NCBI GenBank assembly: GCA_007570785.1
Contig: ML660774.1
Location: forward strand, 10,362,185 to 10,426,184
DNA from: Antilocapra americana
Lineage: Eukaryota; Chordata; Mammalia; Artiodactyla; Antilocapridae
Reading direction: 5' to 3'
Length of the DNA stretch: 64,000 nt
A model generated the notes under the pieces. It had not been told where the DNA came from, made no database searches, and saw nothing but the letters and a program-made list of their open reading frames with translations. How positions within the stretch are numbered: the stretch's first letter is position 1; every line of letters begins with the position of its first letter. The translations under genes were made by a program, and so were the position numbers. Shown here in pieces: positions 10,035-21,655 of the stretch.

Positions 10035-11795
10035 TTAACATATTTTATTGTTAACCATACACTGTTTGTAGATGCCCTTTATGAGACTGAAGATGTTCCT
10101 TTATATTCTTAGATTGTTTAGAGTTTTTGTAAGGAATACGAGTTAAGCTTTTTGTACGTCTAATGACATGATTGTATGGTTTTATTACTTTTGTACATTG
10201 ATATGGCAAATTACACTGTTTGATTTTCAATTGTTAAATGAATCCTGCATGTCTAAAATGAAACATGCTTTGTTATGATATATTATCCATACTATGTGCC
10301 AATGGGTTCTACCTAATAAAACTGTCCTGATAAGTTTTGTGTTTATGCTCAAGAGAGATCATGTATCGGTCTATAGCTGACTTATCTTGAAATGTCTTCC
10401 TGCGGTTCTGGTAACAAGGTAATAATGCTGTCATAAAGTGAATTGGGAAAGATCTCTTCCTTTTCCCTTTCTAGAGAAATCTTATACAGAATTTATATTA
10501 TTTTTAAAGAATTCATCAGTGAAATCATTTATACATGGAGCTTTCATTTTCGGCAAGTTTTAAACTAAAGCTGAAGTTCTTTAATACACACAGACTATTT
10601 GGATTATTTTTGTCCTCATGAGCTTTGGTACTTCACAGCTTTCAAGGAATCTGTTCAGTTTATCTAGGGACAGAAAGACATAAAACATAAAATATCCTAA
10701 TATTTCTCACACTTTAAAAACCTCAGAATCTGTCAAGCTGTTTCCCCTCCCCACTTTTTTTTTATTCTTGATATTGATAATCTGTAGCTTCTTTCTCTCT
10801 TTTGATTGGTCTGACTATAAGCTAATTAATTAATTTTATCTTAAAAAAACTGTCCTTTGTTTTACTGATTTTGTCTATTGATTTTCTGCTTTAAATTTCA
10901 TTAATTTATGCTTGGATCTTTACTGTTTCCTTCCTTCTTGCTTATTGTGGTTTCAACTTACTTCCTTTTAGTAACTGTTTAATGTCGAAGCTTAGATAAC
11001 TGATACCTGACTTTTCTCCTTTTCTAATCAAGTATTTGATGCTACACATTTCACTCTAAGCACGACTTTTACAACATCTCATACAATTTGAAATACTGTG
11101 AGCTTTCATTCAACTTAGTTATTTCTAATGTTCTTGTGTTTTTCACCAAATGGGCTATTTACAAGTTTTAATTTTTAAATAGTTTCAGAGTTTTCACATA
11201 TATTTCTACTACTTGTCTATATTTTAATTTTACAAGGTCCAGGAAGTAGTTTGATCTCAATTTATAAAATTTAATATGACTTCTTTTCTGGCCCAGAATA
11301 TGCTCTGTCTTGGCAAATGATTCATGTGATCTTGAAAAGAATGTGAATTATTTGGCTACTGTGTGATCTATAAATGCAGTTAGTATTTTCCAGGGTTTCA
11401 AAACCCTTACTAATTTGCTACTAGCTATCTTAATTACTGGAAGAGAAGTACTGAAGATCCTTACCAAAATTGTGACTATTATCTATAAATTAACTGTAAT
11501 TGGATATTTTTCTTTAATTTCTAATACCTTAAATTTTATATATTTTGAAGCTGTGTTGTTAGCTGTGTACACATTTACTATCATGATGGATTCTTCATGA
11601 ATTGACGCTTTAGCCCTATAAAATACAATATATGATGTTTATTGCTCTGAAATCTACTTTCTTGTGATTACTGTCTGGTATACCTTTTCCCACACTTTTC
11701 ACCCTAAACCTATTTATACTTGACGTATTTTTGATCAGTAATTTTCTATTTATGCATCATGGTATTCTTCACTGTTAAAGATATATCTATCAGCT
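10035..11795 (-). mobile_element. Ancient L1 ORF2, antisense, about 1.75 kb
   Basis: Antisense L1 ORF2 from the reverse-transcriptase region (CATGCTTTGTTATGATATATT; AATTGGGAAAGATCTCTTCC; GAATTCATCAGTGAAATCATT) back into the upstream linker (TTTCTCTCTTTTGATTGGTC; TGAATTATTTGGCTACTGTG; CATGATGGATTCTTCATG). Heavily mutated, with no usable reading frame. Confidence 0.7.
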
Positions 11796-11885
11796 GTTCT
11801 GCCTGCCTCTTAGGGTTATTGTAAAGGTTAGATGAGATAATTTATATAAAAAAGTTAAGTAAGCCCTAAGTATGATCATTATTTT
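11796..11885 (+). mobile_element. MIR 3' fragment
   Basis: TGCCTCTTAGGGTTATTGTAAAGGTTAGATGAGATAATTTATAT matches the conserved 3' half of MIR, followed by a degraded tail. I split the sequence only for description. Confidence 0.6.
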
Positions 11886-12159
11886 AAGATTTTATAGGTC
11901 TTAATAAAAAAGTATTCCAGGAATTTAAATTTATTGGATGCATAAAGAATGTGCTAAGTGACTAGGTTAGAGGGAGAGGATCTTATTTGAACACATTTCA
12001 GTAATTTAGTCATTAAGTGATGAGAGTGTTTAACAACTTTGGGTCTATTTAAGTCATTCCCTTGATAATAGTTCCTCATATTTTTAATGTATTTTTATTT
12101 GATGACATGATTTTGCTGCACATCACCTTCAGTAGATTTTGTAAAAGTAAGAAAGTGAT
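11886..12159. other. Unassigned sequence
   Basis: AT-rich, with nothing recognised between MIR and BovB. Confidence 0.35.
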
Positions 12160-12165
12160 TTCAAA

Positions 12166-13199
12166 ACAAACTGTGGAAAATTATTAAAGAGATGGGAATG
12201 CCAGACCACCTGACCTGCATCCTGAGAAATCTCTATGCAGGTCAAGAAGCAACAGTTAGAACTGGACATGGAACAACAGACTGGTTCCAAATCGGGAAAG
12301 GAGTGTGTCAAGGCTGTATATTGTCACCCTGTTTATTTAACTTATATACAGAATACAGCATGAGAAATGCTGGGCTGGATGAAGCATAAGCTGGAATCAA
12401 GATTGCCAGGAGAAATATCAATAACCTCAGATATACAGATGACACCACCTTTATGGCAGAGAACCAAGAGGAACTAATGAGCCTCTTGATGAAAGTGAAA
12501 GAGGAGAGTGGAAAAGTTGGCTTCAAACTCAACATTCCAAAAACTAAGATCATGGCATCTGGTCCCATCACTTCATGGCAAATAGATGGGGAAACAGTGG
12601 AAACAGTCATTGACCTTATTTTCTTGGGCTCCAAAATCACTGTGGATAGTGACTGCAGCTATGAAACTAAAAGACTCTTGCTCCTTGGAAGAAAAGCAAT
12701 GACAAACCTAGACAGTATATTAAAAATAAGAGACATTATTTTGCCAACAACGGTCCATCTAGTCAAAGCTAAGGCTTTTCCAGTAGTCATGTGTGGATGT
12801 GAGAGCTAGACAATAAAAAAGGCTGAGGGCTAAAGAATTGATGCCTCCAAACTGTGGTGTTGGAGATGACTATTGAGAGTCCCTTGGATAAAAAGGAGAT
12901 CCAATCAGTCACTACTACAGTAAATCAGTCCTGAGTATGCACTGGAAGGATAAATGTTAAAGTTGAAGCTCCAATAATTTGGCCACCTGATACGAAGTGC
13001 CGACTCACTGGAAAGGACCCTGATGCTGGGAATGATTGAAGCCAGGAGAAGGGAATGATAGATGATATGATCGTTGGATGGCATCACTGACTTAACAGAC
13101 ATTCCTTTTAGCAAACCACAGGAGATGGTGAAGAACGTGAAGCCTGGTATGCTGCAGTCCATGGGTCACGAAGAGTCAGACACGACTAAGCAACTAAAC
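12166..13199 (+). pseudogene. BovB (RTE) ORF2 C-terminal half, dead copy
   Basis: 5'-truncated BovB retrotransposon. Translation gives the RTE reverse-transcriptase core: the QGCILSP motif-B block (about 12310-12330), a YTDD box (about 12431-12442, Ala replaced by Thr relative to the YADD seen in the 61-63 kb copy), and the downstream thumb and C-terminal region to the 3' end (CACGACTAAGCAACTAAAC). A stop interrupts the frame at about 12388, and several more follow 12809. A short possible TSD, TTCAAA, lies at 12160-12165 and 13200-13205. BovB elements are RTE-clade LINEs known for horizontal transfer between reptiles and ruminants. This copy cannot encode a full protein. Confidence 0.92.
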
Positions 13200-13286
13200 T
13201 TCAAATATTCACACAAATGCACTGGATAGATAAATCATGTTTCCACCTACCTTGTTATGCTTTTATTCATATTACAAGCATCAGAT

Positions 13287-13479
13287 GGGCTTCCCTGGTG
13301 GCTCAGCTGATAATGAATCTGCCTGCAACGCAGGAGACCTAGGTTCGATCCCTGGGTTCAGAAGATCCCCTGGAAGAGGAAACAGCTACCCACTCCAGTT
13401 ATTTTGGCCTGGAAAATTCCATGGACTGTATAGTCCATGGTTTTCAAAAGTCAGAGATGCCTGAGCAACTTTCACCACC
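13287..13479 (+). mobile_element. Bov-tA SINE with 13-bp TSD
   Basis: Sense SINE with an intact head (TTCCCTGGTGGCTCAGCTGA) and a box-B-like GGTTCGATCC. It is flanked by ACAAGCATCAGAT (13274-13286) and ACAAGCATCAAAT (13480-13492), with one mismatch. The BovB-derived tail is shortened. Confidence 0.93.
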
Positions 13480-13492
13480 ACAAGCATCAAAT

Positions 13493-14104
13493 AAGTACCA
13501 AAGGTACACATCCTGCCTTCCATTATATTAAGTCTATTAGTGTGAGAAGAAGACATGAGGCAAAGTGTATCCTACATGACTTTCCATATAAAATGTTAGA
13601 ACGGTGAAATTTATACTGTGTTTAAATGGTGTCAGTGAAGATAAAATTGCACTTGACATGTAGGATCACTTGCTCAGTTTGGCCCTTACTGGGAACTAAC
13701 TAATCTTTCTTTCGAAAGGCCATAGTAAAAGCTTTCTCTTTATCTTTGTACTTGAGAAAGAACATAAAATGTATTAAGTGCTCCATAAGAGAGTTATCTA
13801 ATTCTTGGCATTATATATTTTTTTTTAAAAAGCAATTTTCAGAGCATGCTAGAGATCAGAAACATTTCCCTAATGTGGAACCTAAAGGACTACTTTGAAG
13901 AAAGGCCAAGGGACCAAATTTTTTTTTAAAGGGTTTTATTTATGTAGAGAGTATTTATCACAGCATCTGTGTATCACACAAGTATACCTGGAATAAAGAC
14001 CTCCATAACTGTGGACAGTTTTACATTTTAGTGAAGGCATAGAGAAATATTCAAATACACACCAAATATGGTTTATCAAAAAGAACAGCATAGAGAAAAT
14101 GATT
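13493..14104. other. Unassigned sequence
   Basis: No gene or repeat assigned. T-runs at about 13820 and 13920 may be remnants of poly(A) tails of antisense elements. Confidence 0.35.
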
Positions 14105-14375
14105 CATACACCATATAATTACACTTTCTAAAGTATATAATTCAGTGCTTTTTCATGTATTCATGCAACCACCTCTGTTATCTAATTTCAGAACATTTTC
14201 ATCACCCCCAAACGAAACTGCACACCAAATGTTAGCTGTAACTCCTCTCAATTTCCCTCTTCCAAATCTTGTTTACTTCTGTCTCTGGGCTTGCCTCTTC
14301 TCAATATTTCATATAAGTAGACTTATATAATATGTGGCCTTTTGTTTGGACCTCAATTCACTTAAAATACTACAG
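14105..14375 (-). mobile_element. Ancient L1 3' UTR, antisense
   Basis: Motifs ATTCAGTGCTTTTTCATG, AACATTTTCATCACCCCC, TTTCATATAAGTAGACTTA and AATATGTGGCCTTTTG are the reverse complement of an old L1 3' UTR, the same type as at 3325-3905. Confidence 0.7.
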
Positions 14376-14399
14376 ATAAATTTGCCATACTAACAATAC

Positions 14400-14870
14400 C
14401 AAATCTCCCAACCCTTGAATACAGATATATTCCTTTTTATTTAGATCATCTTTAATTTATTTCAATGATGTTTTGTAGTTGTAAGTATACAAGTCTTGAA
14501 CTTCTTTCATTAGATTTATTCTTATTTTAAAATGTTATTAGAACTGGAATTGTTTTCCTAATTTCATTTTTGGATTGTTCATTGATAGTATACAGAAATA
14601 TAATTGAATTTTGTATATCAGTTTATATTCTTTCATCCTGCTTTATTATCTCTAAGCATTTTGAATTGCTGTCCTTATAATGTTCTATATACAGTATTGT
14701 GTCATCTGCAAATAGACATAGATTTACATTTTCCATTCAATTTAGATGCTTTGTTCTTTTGTTTTTGGCCTAGTTTTCCTACAGAAAATCTAGAGTATAA
14801 TGTTGAATCAAAATGGCGGTAAATAGCTTTCTTTTTCCTAATCTTAGAGGTAAAGCATTCACCATGCAGT
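14400..14870 (-). mobile_element. Ancient L1 ORF2 reverse-transcriptase region, antisense
   Basis: GTGTCATCTGCAAATAGACA is the reverse complement of the L1 catalytic-box region. The following TTTGGCCTAGTTTTCCTACAG and AGGTAAAGCATTCACCATGC match the sequence just upstream in ORF2. Coding capacity is lost. Confidence 0.68.
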
Positions 14871-14904
14871 ATGAAGCTAGTAGGACTTTTCAGATTTTCT
14901 GTTA

Positions 14905-14972
14905 GAAACTGAATGTTTGTGTCTCCCCAAAATTCATACAATTAAACTCTAACACCTGATGTGATAGTTTTA
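14905..14972 (+). mobile_element. Possible MLT1/MST-type LTR fragment
   Basis: ACTGAATGTTTGTGTCTCCCC, CAAAATTCATAC and CTAACACCTGATGTGATAG resemble the start of a mammalian MaLR LTR. It is very short, so the assignment is tentative. Confidence 0.45.
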
Positions 14973-14989
14973 AGTGATGTCAGAATTGA

Positions 14990-15135
14990 AGGAAGAAATA
15001 GTTCAACTAAAAATATTTGGAGATTTTAATACTCCCCTCTTAATATTGAATAGAACAACTGGAGAGAATATCAACACAAAAATAGAAGATTTGAACATTA
15101 TAAACCAACAGACAATAGTGTTTTTGAATCCTAAC
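14990..15135 (+). mobile_element. L1 ORF2 endonuclease-domain relic
   Basis: The frame 14974-15276 contains IFGDFNTPLLILNRTTGEN. The GDFN core and following residues are characteristic of the APE-type endonuclease domain of L1 ORF2. The similarity fades after the PNYR residues, and the rest of the 100-codon frame is unassigned. Confidence 0.7.
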
Positions 15136-15310
15136 TATAGGAAAGCATTGTTTCTTATTTTATTCCTTGATAAATCTGGAGAACTGTGTTCAAATCTGAG
15201 AACATCTGAAAATACATTGGACCAAGTTCCAAAGAGAACAACCAGGAACGAGATGCATTATGGAGACAAGAGTTGAAATGATGGCTTAATTTAAAGCATG
15301 TAGATGAGAG

Positions 15311-15577
15311 ACCGCTGCTGCTAAGTCGCTTCAGTCGTGTCCCACTCTGTGTGTCCCCATAGACGGCAGCCCACCAGGCTTCCTCGTCTCTGGGATTCTC
15401 CAGGCAAGAACACTGGAGTGGGTTGCCATTTCCTTCTCCAATGCATGAAAGTTAAAGTGAAGTCGCTCTGTCATGTCTGACTCTTTACAACCCCGTGGAC
15501 TGCAGCCTACCAGACTCCTCCATCCATGGGATTTTCCAGGCAAGAGTACTGGAGTGGGGTACCATTGCCTTCTCCAT
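15311..15577 (-). mobile_element. Bov-A2 dimeric SINE with 10-bp TSD
   Basis: Two Bov-A monomers joined by the linker around TCCAATGCATGAAAGT (about 15438), antisense, with the CTG-repeat tail at the left. Flanked by TAGATGAGAG at 15301-15310 and 15578-15587. Monomers are well preserved. Confidence 0.95.
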
Positions 15578-15765
15578 TAGATGAGAGGACTTAGCCAGAA
15601 ATCTATCAGATTTCTTCAAATGTTCAAAAGACTACTAAATGGAAAAAAGATAGTGCTCATACTGTACTAACACATCAAGTAGAATTGGGACCAGTAAGGT
15701 ATTTGGTTAATCATTAACAGCTACAACTGAATTTACAGAATAATATTAGAAGGTAAGATATTCAA

Positions 15766-16066
15766 TTCAGGGCTTCCCTGGTAGCTCTGCTGGTGAAGAA
15801 TTCACCTGTAGTGCAGGAGACTCTGGTTTGATTCCTGGGTCAGGAAGATCACCTGGAGAAGGGAAAGGCTACTCACTCCAGTATTCATGGGCTTCCCTGG
15901 TGGCTCAGACGGTAAAGAGTCCACCTGCAATGTGGGAGACCTGGATTTGAAGAACCCCTGCAGGGGGGCATGGCAGCCCACTCCAGTATTCTTGCCTGGA
16001 GAATCCCCATGGACAGAGGAGCCTGGAGGGCTACAGTCCACAGGATACGACTGAGCAACTAAGCAC
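15766..16066 (+). mobile_element. Composite Bov-tA SINE (head duplicated) with 11-bp TSD
   Basis: A tRNA-derived head and partial body (15770-15888) are followed directly by a second complete Bov-tA unit starting GGGCTTCCCTGGTGGCTCAG near 15890. The whole is bounded by AAGATATTCAA at 15755-15765 and 16067-16077, so both units inserted as one element (Bov-tA2/tA3-like dimer). Confidence 0.92.
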
Positions 16067-16077
16067 AAGATATTCAA

Positions 16078-18120
16078 AGATGGAAAAGATACAAGAGACA
16101 AAGAATACAGTATCCAATCCTTTTAGCAGCAAAGATAGGGCAAAAAGGTACAAGTAGAGGTTTAAAAAATAACGAAATCTTGATCTACAGGTTTTTTCTA
16201 ACATTGGGATTTTTACTCTATCATCTATTATTTGATTCTATTTTTATATCATCTCCAATATGAGTATTTGACCTTCCATGCACTTTGGATTCCTACTATC
16301 TGACCACTAAGATTAGAAGTAGTTGGCCTCAAAGGTTCTAACTCTCTAATTAGAAGGACCTAGCCAGATGTACTATAATTATTCATTTAATTAAAAGTAT
16401 CAGGTGGAGGGGAAAAAGACTCTCTATTCTTTTATATGTATCTCAGAGAGTCCCAAAGTTTTAGAGGCAGTATCATTCATGCAATTTCTTAAGCAAAAAT
16501 GGACCTAGAGAATAACACAGTTCTCTCCCTTATCAACAATGTAGTCAGAAATATTTTTACTTCTCACTTTCATTACAACAAAATGTTTCAACATTGGGTG
16601 ACAATTTTATAACAGATTTGTTTGATAAAGTCCCCTATTGCTTCCTCCCCTCAGAGTTCATGGTTTTATTAAATGGAAGGCAAGGGGGGAAAAAAGGGAA
16701 GGGAAAGTATGGCTGAGAGTTGGTGATTCTGAATCATTTGAGAGACTAGAGTATACAATCAAATTTATGGTCATACCCTTCTCCCTTTCTGAGGAAATGC
16801 TTTTCACAACCACAGTTTTGGCAGACGTCTTCTTGTTGTGGGGATCAGAAGTAAAACAAATGTTTATTGTTAGACTCTGTCTGGCCAGGAAAATTATCAT
16901 AGCAGAAAATACCCCTTTTCAGTAAATACTGCATTCATGAACTGAAAAAGCATACCGCTCCATTTCCAGCAATGACGCTCTAACAACTAAAACATTAGTT
17001 GGAGACAACAATGTGGTCACAGATGTAAGACCATTAGAAAAACAAAACTGAAACCAAATACACACGAAAACAGGGCAAACATATAAATATTCTCCTGTGG
17101 TTAGGAGGACAGTGATTATGCTTTGTGGTGATTCGTTTATGATACAAACTTCAAGAAAGCAAATTTTTTTCTGGAATCCTTGGGTATATTACATTTGTCA
17201 AATATTGTTTTAGAATCTATTTGTCCATTTATCCATCTATCTATTTATTTTTAGTAAGTGGAAGGTAAAAGAAGAATGTTTGGCTAATGCAAAAATTTTT
17301 TATCTATCCCTTTTAGAAGTATGAGAAAATAGTAACAGATAACAAAGGTGGATTATTCAAGGTACACTGGCTTGAATCAGTTGGAATTTTTTTTTTAACT
17401 TGTCTGACTTCTCACCAGCCTCTATTTAACAGTGAAATTTTAAATAACCGTTGTGTGTAGTAGACTACAAATAGGGACCTAACTCACACTGTAACACTGT
17501 GAAATTTCAGTTTCAGAAATTTTCATTCACTAAGCATATTTATAACCTATAATCCTGCATTATGGAGTTATTGTGAGTTGTGAGTTTTTAATACCAATAA
17601 ATACACATTTTTCTCATTTCAGCCTTAAAAGACTGCAAGGAGTTCCTAACAACAAAGAAAATTTCTACTGAGATCACTAAACTATTGATAACTTGCATAC
17701 ACACTTGACCAACGTTTCTGTTATTTACATTATCAAGAATTCTTTGAACTAAACTCATGATTACATTTCGGAAGCTGATTTAAACTTACTTAATGATGTT
17801 AATACCATCAGAAAGCATTCCTATGGATTTATTATCTTTTGGAATTGTTTTGTTCTTGATTGGAAAAGGTTTGGCACTCAGCCTGAAGTATTATCTGTTA
17901 TAATATTAAAATTTTAATTTTTGCAACTTTATAAAAATTGGCACCACCTGAAGGAATTTTTGTTGGAAAAGATGTTGCTGTGCATATTTCATATCATCAT
18001 CATCTTTCAGTTTTTAAATTCTGGTGATTTTTTTTTTGGTCAAATAAAATTAAAAGAAAAATATAAAAGAGTAATGTGCCACTAAGGCAGTGGCCAAAAA
18101 TCAACTAAGCTGATGAAATA
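16078..18120. other. Unassigned 2-kb block
   Basis: I recognise no repeat family, exon or RNA gene. Open frames reach only 95 codons (16638-16925), with no domain. AT-rich, with a short (ATCT)n-like run near 17230. It could be single-copy sequence, and conservation would need alignment to other mammals. Confidence 0.45.
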
Positions 18121-19124
18121 TCTTTTTTTTTTAATTAGTTTTGCCATACAATGACATGATATCGCTATGGGTTTACATATGCTCCCACTCCAGAACCCCC
18201 CTCCCTCCTCCCTCTCCCCGGGAAATCTCGATGCACCAGCCCCGAGCATCAATCCTGGGCTGGCGATTGATTACGCATATGATAATTAACATGTTTCAAT
18301 GCCATTCTCCCATATCATCCCACCCTTGCCCTCATCCACAGAGTCCATGAGTCTGTTCTATACATCTGCGTTTCTTTTGCTGTCTGGCATGTTGGGTTCT
18401 CGTTACCGTCTTTCTAAATTCCATATATATGCGTTAGTATACTGTATTGTTGTTTTCCCTTCTGGCTTACTTCACTCTGGATAATGGGCTCCAGTTCCGT
18501 CCACCTGAGTAGAACTGATTCAAATGAATTTTTTTTTTAATGCTGAGTAATATTCCATTGTGTATATGTACCACAGCTTTCTTATCCATTCGTCAGCTGA
18601 TGGGTATCTAGGTTGTTTCCATGTCCTGGCTATTGTAAACAATGAGGCGATGAACATTGGGGTACATGTGTCTCTTTCACTTCTGGTTTCCTCAGTGTAT
18701 ATGCCCAACAGTGGGATTGCTGGGTCATATGGCAGGTCTATTTGCAGTTTTTTAAGGAACCTCCACACTGTTTTCCATAGTGGCTGTACTAGTTTGCAAT
18801 CCCACCAACAGTGTAAGAGAGTTCCCTTTTCTCCACATCCTCTCCAGCATTTATTACTTGTGGATTTTTGGACTGCAGCCATTCTGAGTGGTGTAAAGTG
18901 ATATCTTATTGTGGTTTTGATTTGCATTTCTCTGATAATGAGTGATGTTGAGCATCTTTTCATGTGTTTGTTAGCCATTTTTATGTCTTCTTTGGAGAAA
19001 TGTCTGTTAAGTTCTTTGGCCCACTTTTTGATTGGGTCGTTTATTTTTTCTAGAATGGAGCTGCAGGAGTTGCTTGTATATTTTTGAGATTAATTGTTTG
19101 TCCATTGCTTCATTGGCTATTATT
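18121..19124 (-). mobile_element. Ruminant L1 3' end, antisense, about 1 kb
   Basis: T-run at 18122-18132 (the poly(A) tail read antisense), then the 3' UTR with the C/T-rich block at 18180-18215, then the C-terminal part of ORF2. It is truncated at its 5' end near CATTGGCTATTATTT. TSD not resolved. Confidence 0.9.
18520..18978 (-). pseudogene. L1 ORF2 C-terminal fragment
   Basis: A 152-codon antisense frame giving the conserved C-terminal region of L1 ORF2p, including the [18 protein letters not shown] block (the Cys-rich segment) and [15 protein letters not shown]. The frame ends early at a T-run (about 18531-18540) that shifts it before the natural C-terminus. ORF2p is the endonuclease and reverse transcriptase of L1. 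This piece holds neither catalytic domain. Confidence 0.9.
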
Positions 19125-19196
19125 TAATTAATGTGTAAAAAACAGAAACACAAGTTTCCTATCTCATGCATGTAAATTTCTAGCAATTGAAACTGC

Positions 19197-19412
19197 TATC
19201 CCAGGTGGTGCTAGTGATAAAGAATCCCCCTGCCAATGCAGGAGACATAAGAGATGCTGGCTTGATCCCTGTGTCAGGAGATCCCCTGGAGGAGAGCATG
19301 GCAACCCACTCTTGTATTCTTGCCTGGAGAATCCCATGGATACAGACTGATGGGCTACAATCCATGGAGTCTCAAAGAATCGGACAGGACCGAAGTGACT
19401 TAGCATGCAAGC
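19197..19412 (+). mobile_element. Bov-tA SINE
   Basis: Sense SINE with diverged head (CCAGGTGGTGCTAGTGATAA), body CTCTTGTATTCTTGCCTGG and tail AAGTGACTTAGCATGC. Possible 6-bp TSD (TGCTAT) only. Confidence 0.9.
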
Positions 19413-20620
19413 ATGCTATTGAAAGGTAAGGATTACAAATGTTAAATGTTGTCATTCGCTTACATCTAAAAGAAGGATTTATCTGACTAGGTTGTGACAA
19501 TATGTATTTGCATTGATTTATCTCTGCTACATTTTGATGTGAAATGTGCTCAGTTGTATTTTGGTCAATATTTTCAAAGAAAACTCTTAACCATGTTGCA
19601 ATAAAAAATAAATCTAAAAAACTGCCAAATACTGTTCCCAAACAAAGGTATCTTCTCTAAGCCAAGCTTTGCAGTATAGCTCATTATCGCATGTCCTCTG
19701 AATTGATTTTATTCTCTTGAGTTTCAAAGAACTGTTTTCAATCTACTGTTTACTGTTATTCCTATGCAGATTTGCAATACTGGAAAACAAGCTGCATGAT
19801 TTACTGTTGTTTACTTGGAGTCCTTTCAAGAAAAAGGCACTGCAATTGATCTTAATAGGGACACGCGTACAGAGAATTTAGCCTGAAGAGTACAACTAAA
19901 ACTTCTTAGATTGCTTTAATATTGAAAGAGGAAACACAGTTTTCTTGTTTATCAATACCTGCTTTTCATAATACAAGGAAAAGTTAATTGCAGAAAGGCA
20001 ATTTTTAAAAAGCAATTTACTGCTTCCTTGCTACAGCTTCCTTTTTTGCTTTACTAAGAAAAATAATACAAAACAGATATGCAATGTAAAGTTAGTGACA
20101 GGTTAGGGGAATGAAAAGATAACTGAATTATGTCAAAAACATCACACTTGATGCTGATAACTGTTATGCTGTTTTTCTTCTGCAAATATGTATGAGTATT
20201 TTGCGATGAGTTTCACTCAGATATCCCAACATGATTGCCTCAACTTAATTATGTAAGAGATTTTTCTTTTAGGTATAAGTAAAATGAGACATAAAACATA
20301 ACAGTAAAAGAGGAAGTCGAGTTTTACTGTTATCTACTAGAGAGTTTCTAAGTTTACAAAGTCTTAAGTAACTCATAGTTTAGGAACTTTCTTTTCAATA
20401 CTTAGCAATGACTCACTTGATCACACATTCTGAAGCAAAGATGGGAACACATATCCTGATATCTCTTATCGTCCTGACCCAGATAAGATATACTATTTAG
20501 AAGCTTGCTGCTGGTAAATGTAGAGCATGAGCAACATGAATAAAATGACTAAAAATAAAGTCCTACACAGTGATAAGGTGAAAACTGACCCCATACAGTA
20601 GACTAGTTTGTATCTTCTCT
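19413..20620. other. Unassigned 1.2-kb block
   Basis: No recognised repeat or gene and no long frame. Composition is AT-rich and low in CpG. Probably ordinary single-copy or very old repeat DNA. Confidence 0.4.
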
Positions 20621-20624
20621 GTTT

Positions 20625-20800
20625 GGGGCACTACGCTACCATTCAGAAGCACACAGATTTTATGCCCTTGCTTAAGGAGCTTATTTTAACATGGCAGAGG
20701 CAGACACTTTTGCAGCAGGTATGAGCTGTGTTGAATATTCAGAGGAAGGAAGGGAAGGCTCCTAGAGGTGGTCGTTTTGTAATTCCACTTGACTATGTAT
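20625..20800 (-). mobile_element. Possible L2 fragment (antisense)
   Basis: TTATGCCCTTGCTTAAGGAGCTTATTTTAAC and the downstream TCAGAGGAAGGAAGGGAAGG fit the antisense L2 3' region in the right order, but similarity is weak. Confidence 0.42.
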
Positions 20801-21527
20801 GGCCATGGATTCCAAAAGTAGCTCTTTGGAGAAAAATCAGTACTGTAAAAGTACTTATCAAATAGATGAGTAAAGCATAAAATAAAAAAATTACAAAAAT
20901 TAGTGGTTAGATCTTGTTTATATTTTCTTATCTGTAATATAACCAGGCCACTCTTTTTGCTGATCATAACAATTAAGGGGCCTATTTTTAGCCTTTAAGG
21001 AATTTGAAGATGAGGTGATTTGCTTTTGCATCTCAAAACAAATTTTCAATAAAATTGAAGACTAAATATTTGTGTTTTAAAATGGTAATCTGGGCTCTAC
21101 TTTTTCTAAGGGCAGTGTGAAGAAGTCAGGCAATTCTAACCTGCAGGATCTAAAAAAAATATAGACAAAAATAGTGAAATGATTAATTCAGGGTATAGAA
21201 AAGAGGCCAAATGTCGGCAACAGTGTGAAGTGTTTGTTTATGAAGATCACCTGCTGTATCAAGTAAAATGAACTTTTGCTTTTTTTGAACGAAGGATATT
21301 CGCATTCTCCCAAACCTTAGGCAGTTTAAACTTAGAGTATTGCCAGCTGGAGGTGTGGAGGTGGGAGACTTAGTCTGAGGTTAACCAATAGAGCAACTAA
21401 ACAGTAAAGAACCATTTTGGTAAAGGAAAAGAGTCTCAGTCATGGAGAAATCACATGCCAAAGGGCTGAGACAATCATCGAACAAGTTCTGAACTGTACA
21501 TGTGTGGAGGAGATGTGAGGCTGGTGT
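20801..21527. other. Unassigned sequence
   Basis: No gene or repeat recognised. There is a slightly GC-richer stretch around 21330-21520. Confidence 0.35.
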
Positions 21528-21655
21528 GGTGGTAGAGTCGCTCGCCGTGTCCGACTCTGCGACCCCTGGACTGTAGCCCGTCAGGCTCCTCTGTCCACAG
21601 GGATTCTCCAGGCAAGAATACTGGAGTGGATTGCCATTGCCTTCTCCAGGGGACC
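21528..21655 (-). mobile_element. Bov-A monomer SINE fragment
   Basis: Antisense single Bov-A unit (GTCGCTCGCCGTGTCCGACTC to TTGCCATTGCCTTCTCC), lacking a tRNA-derived head. TGGTAG at both edges (21530-21535 and 21656-21661) may be a short TSD. Confidence 0.88.
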
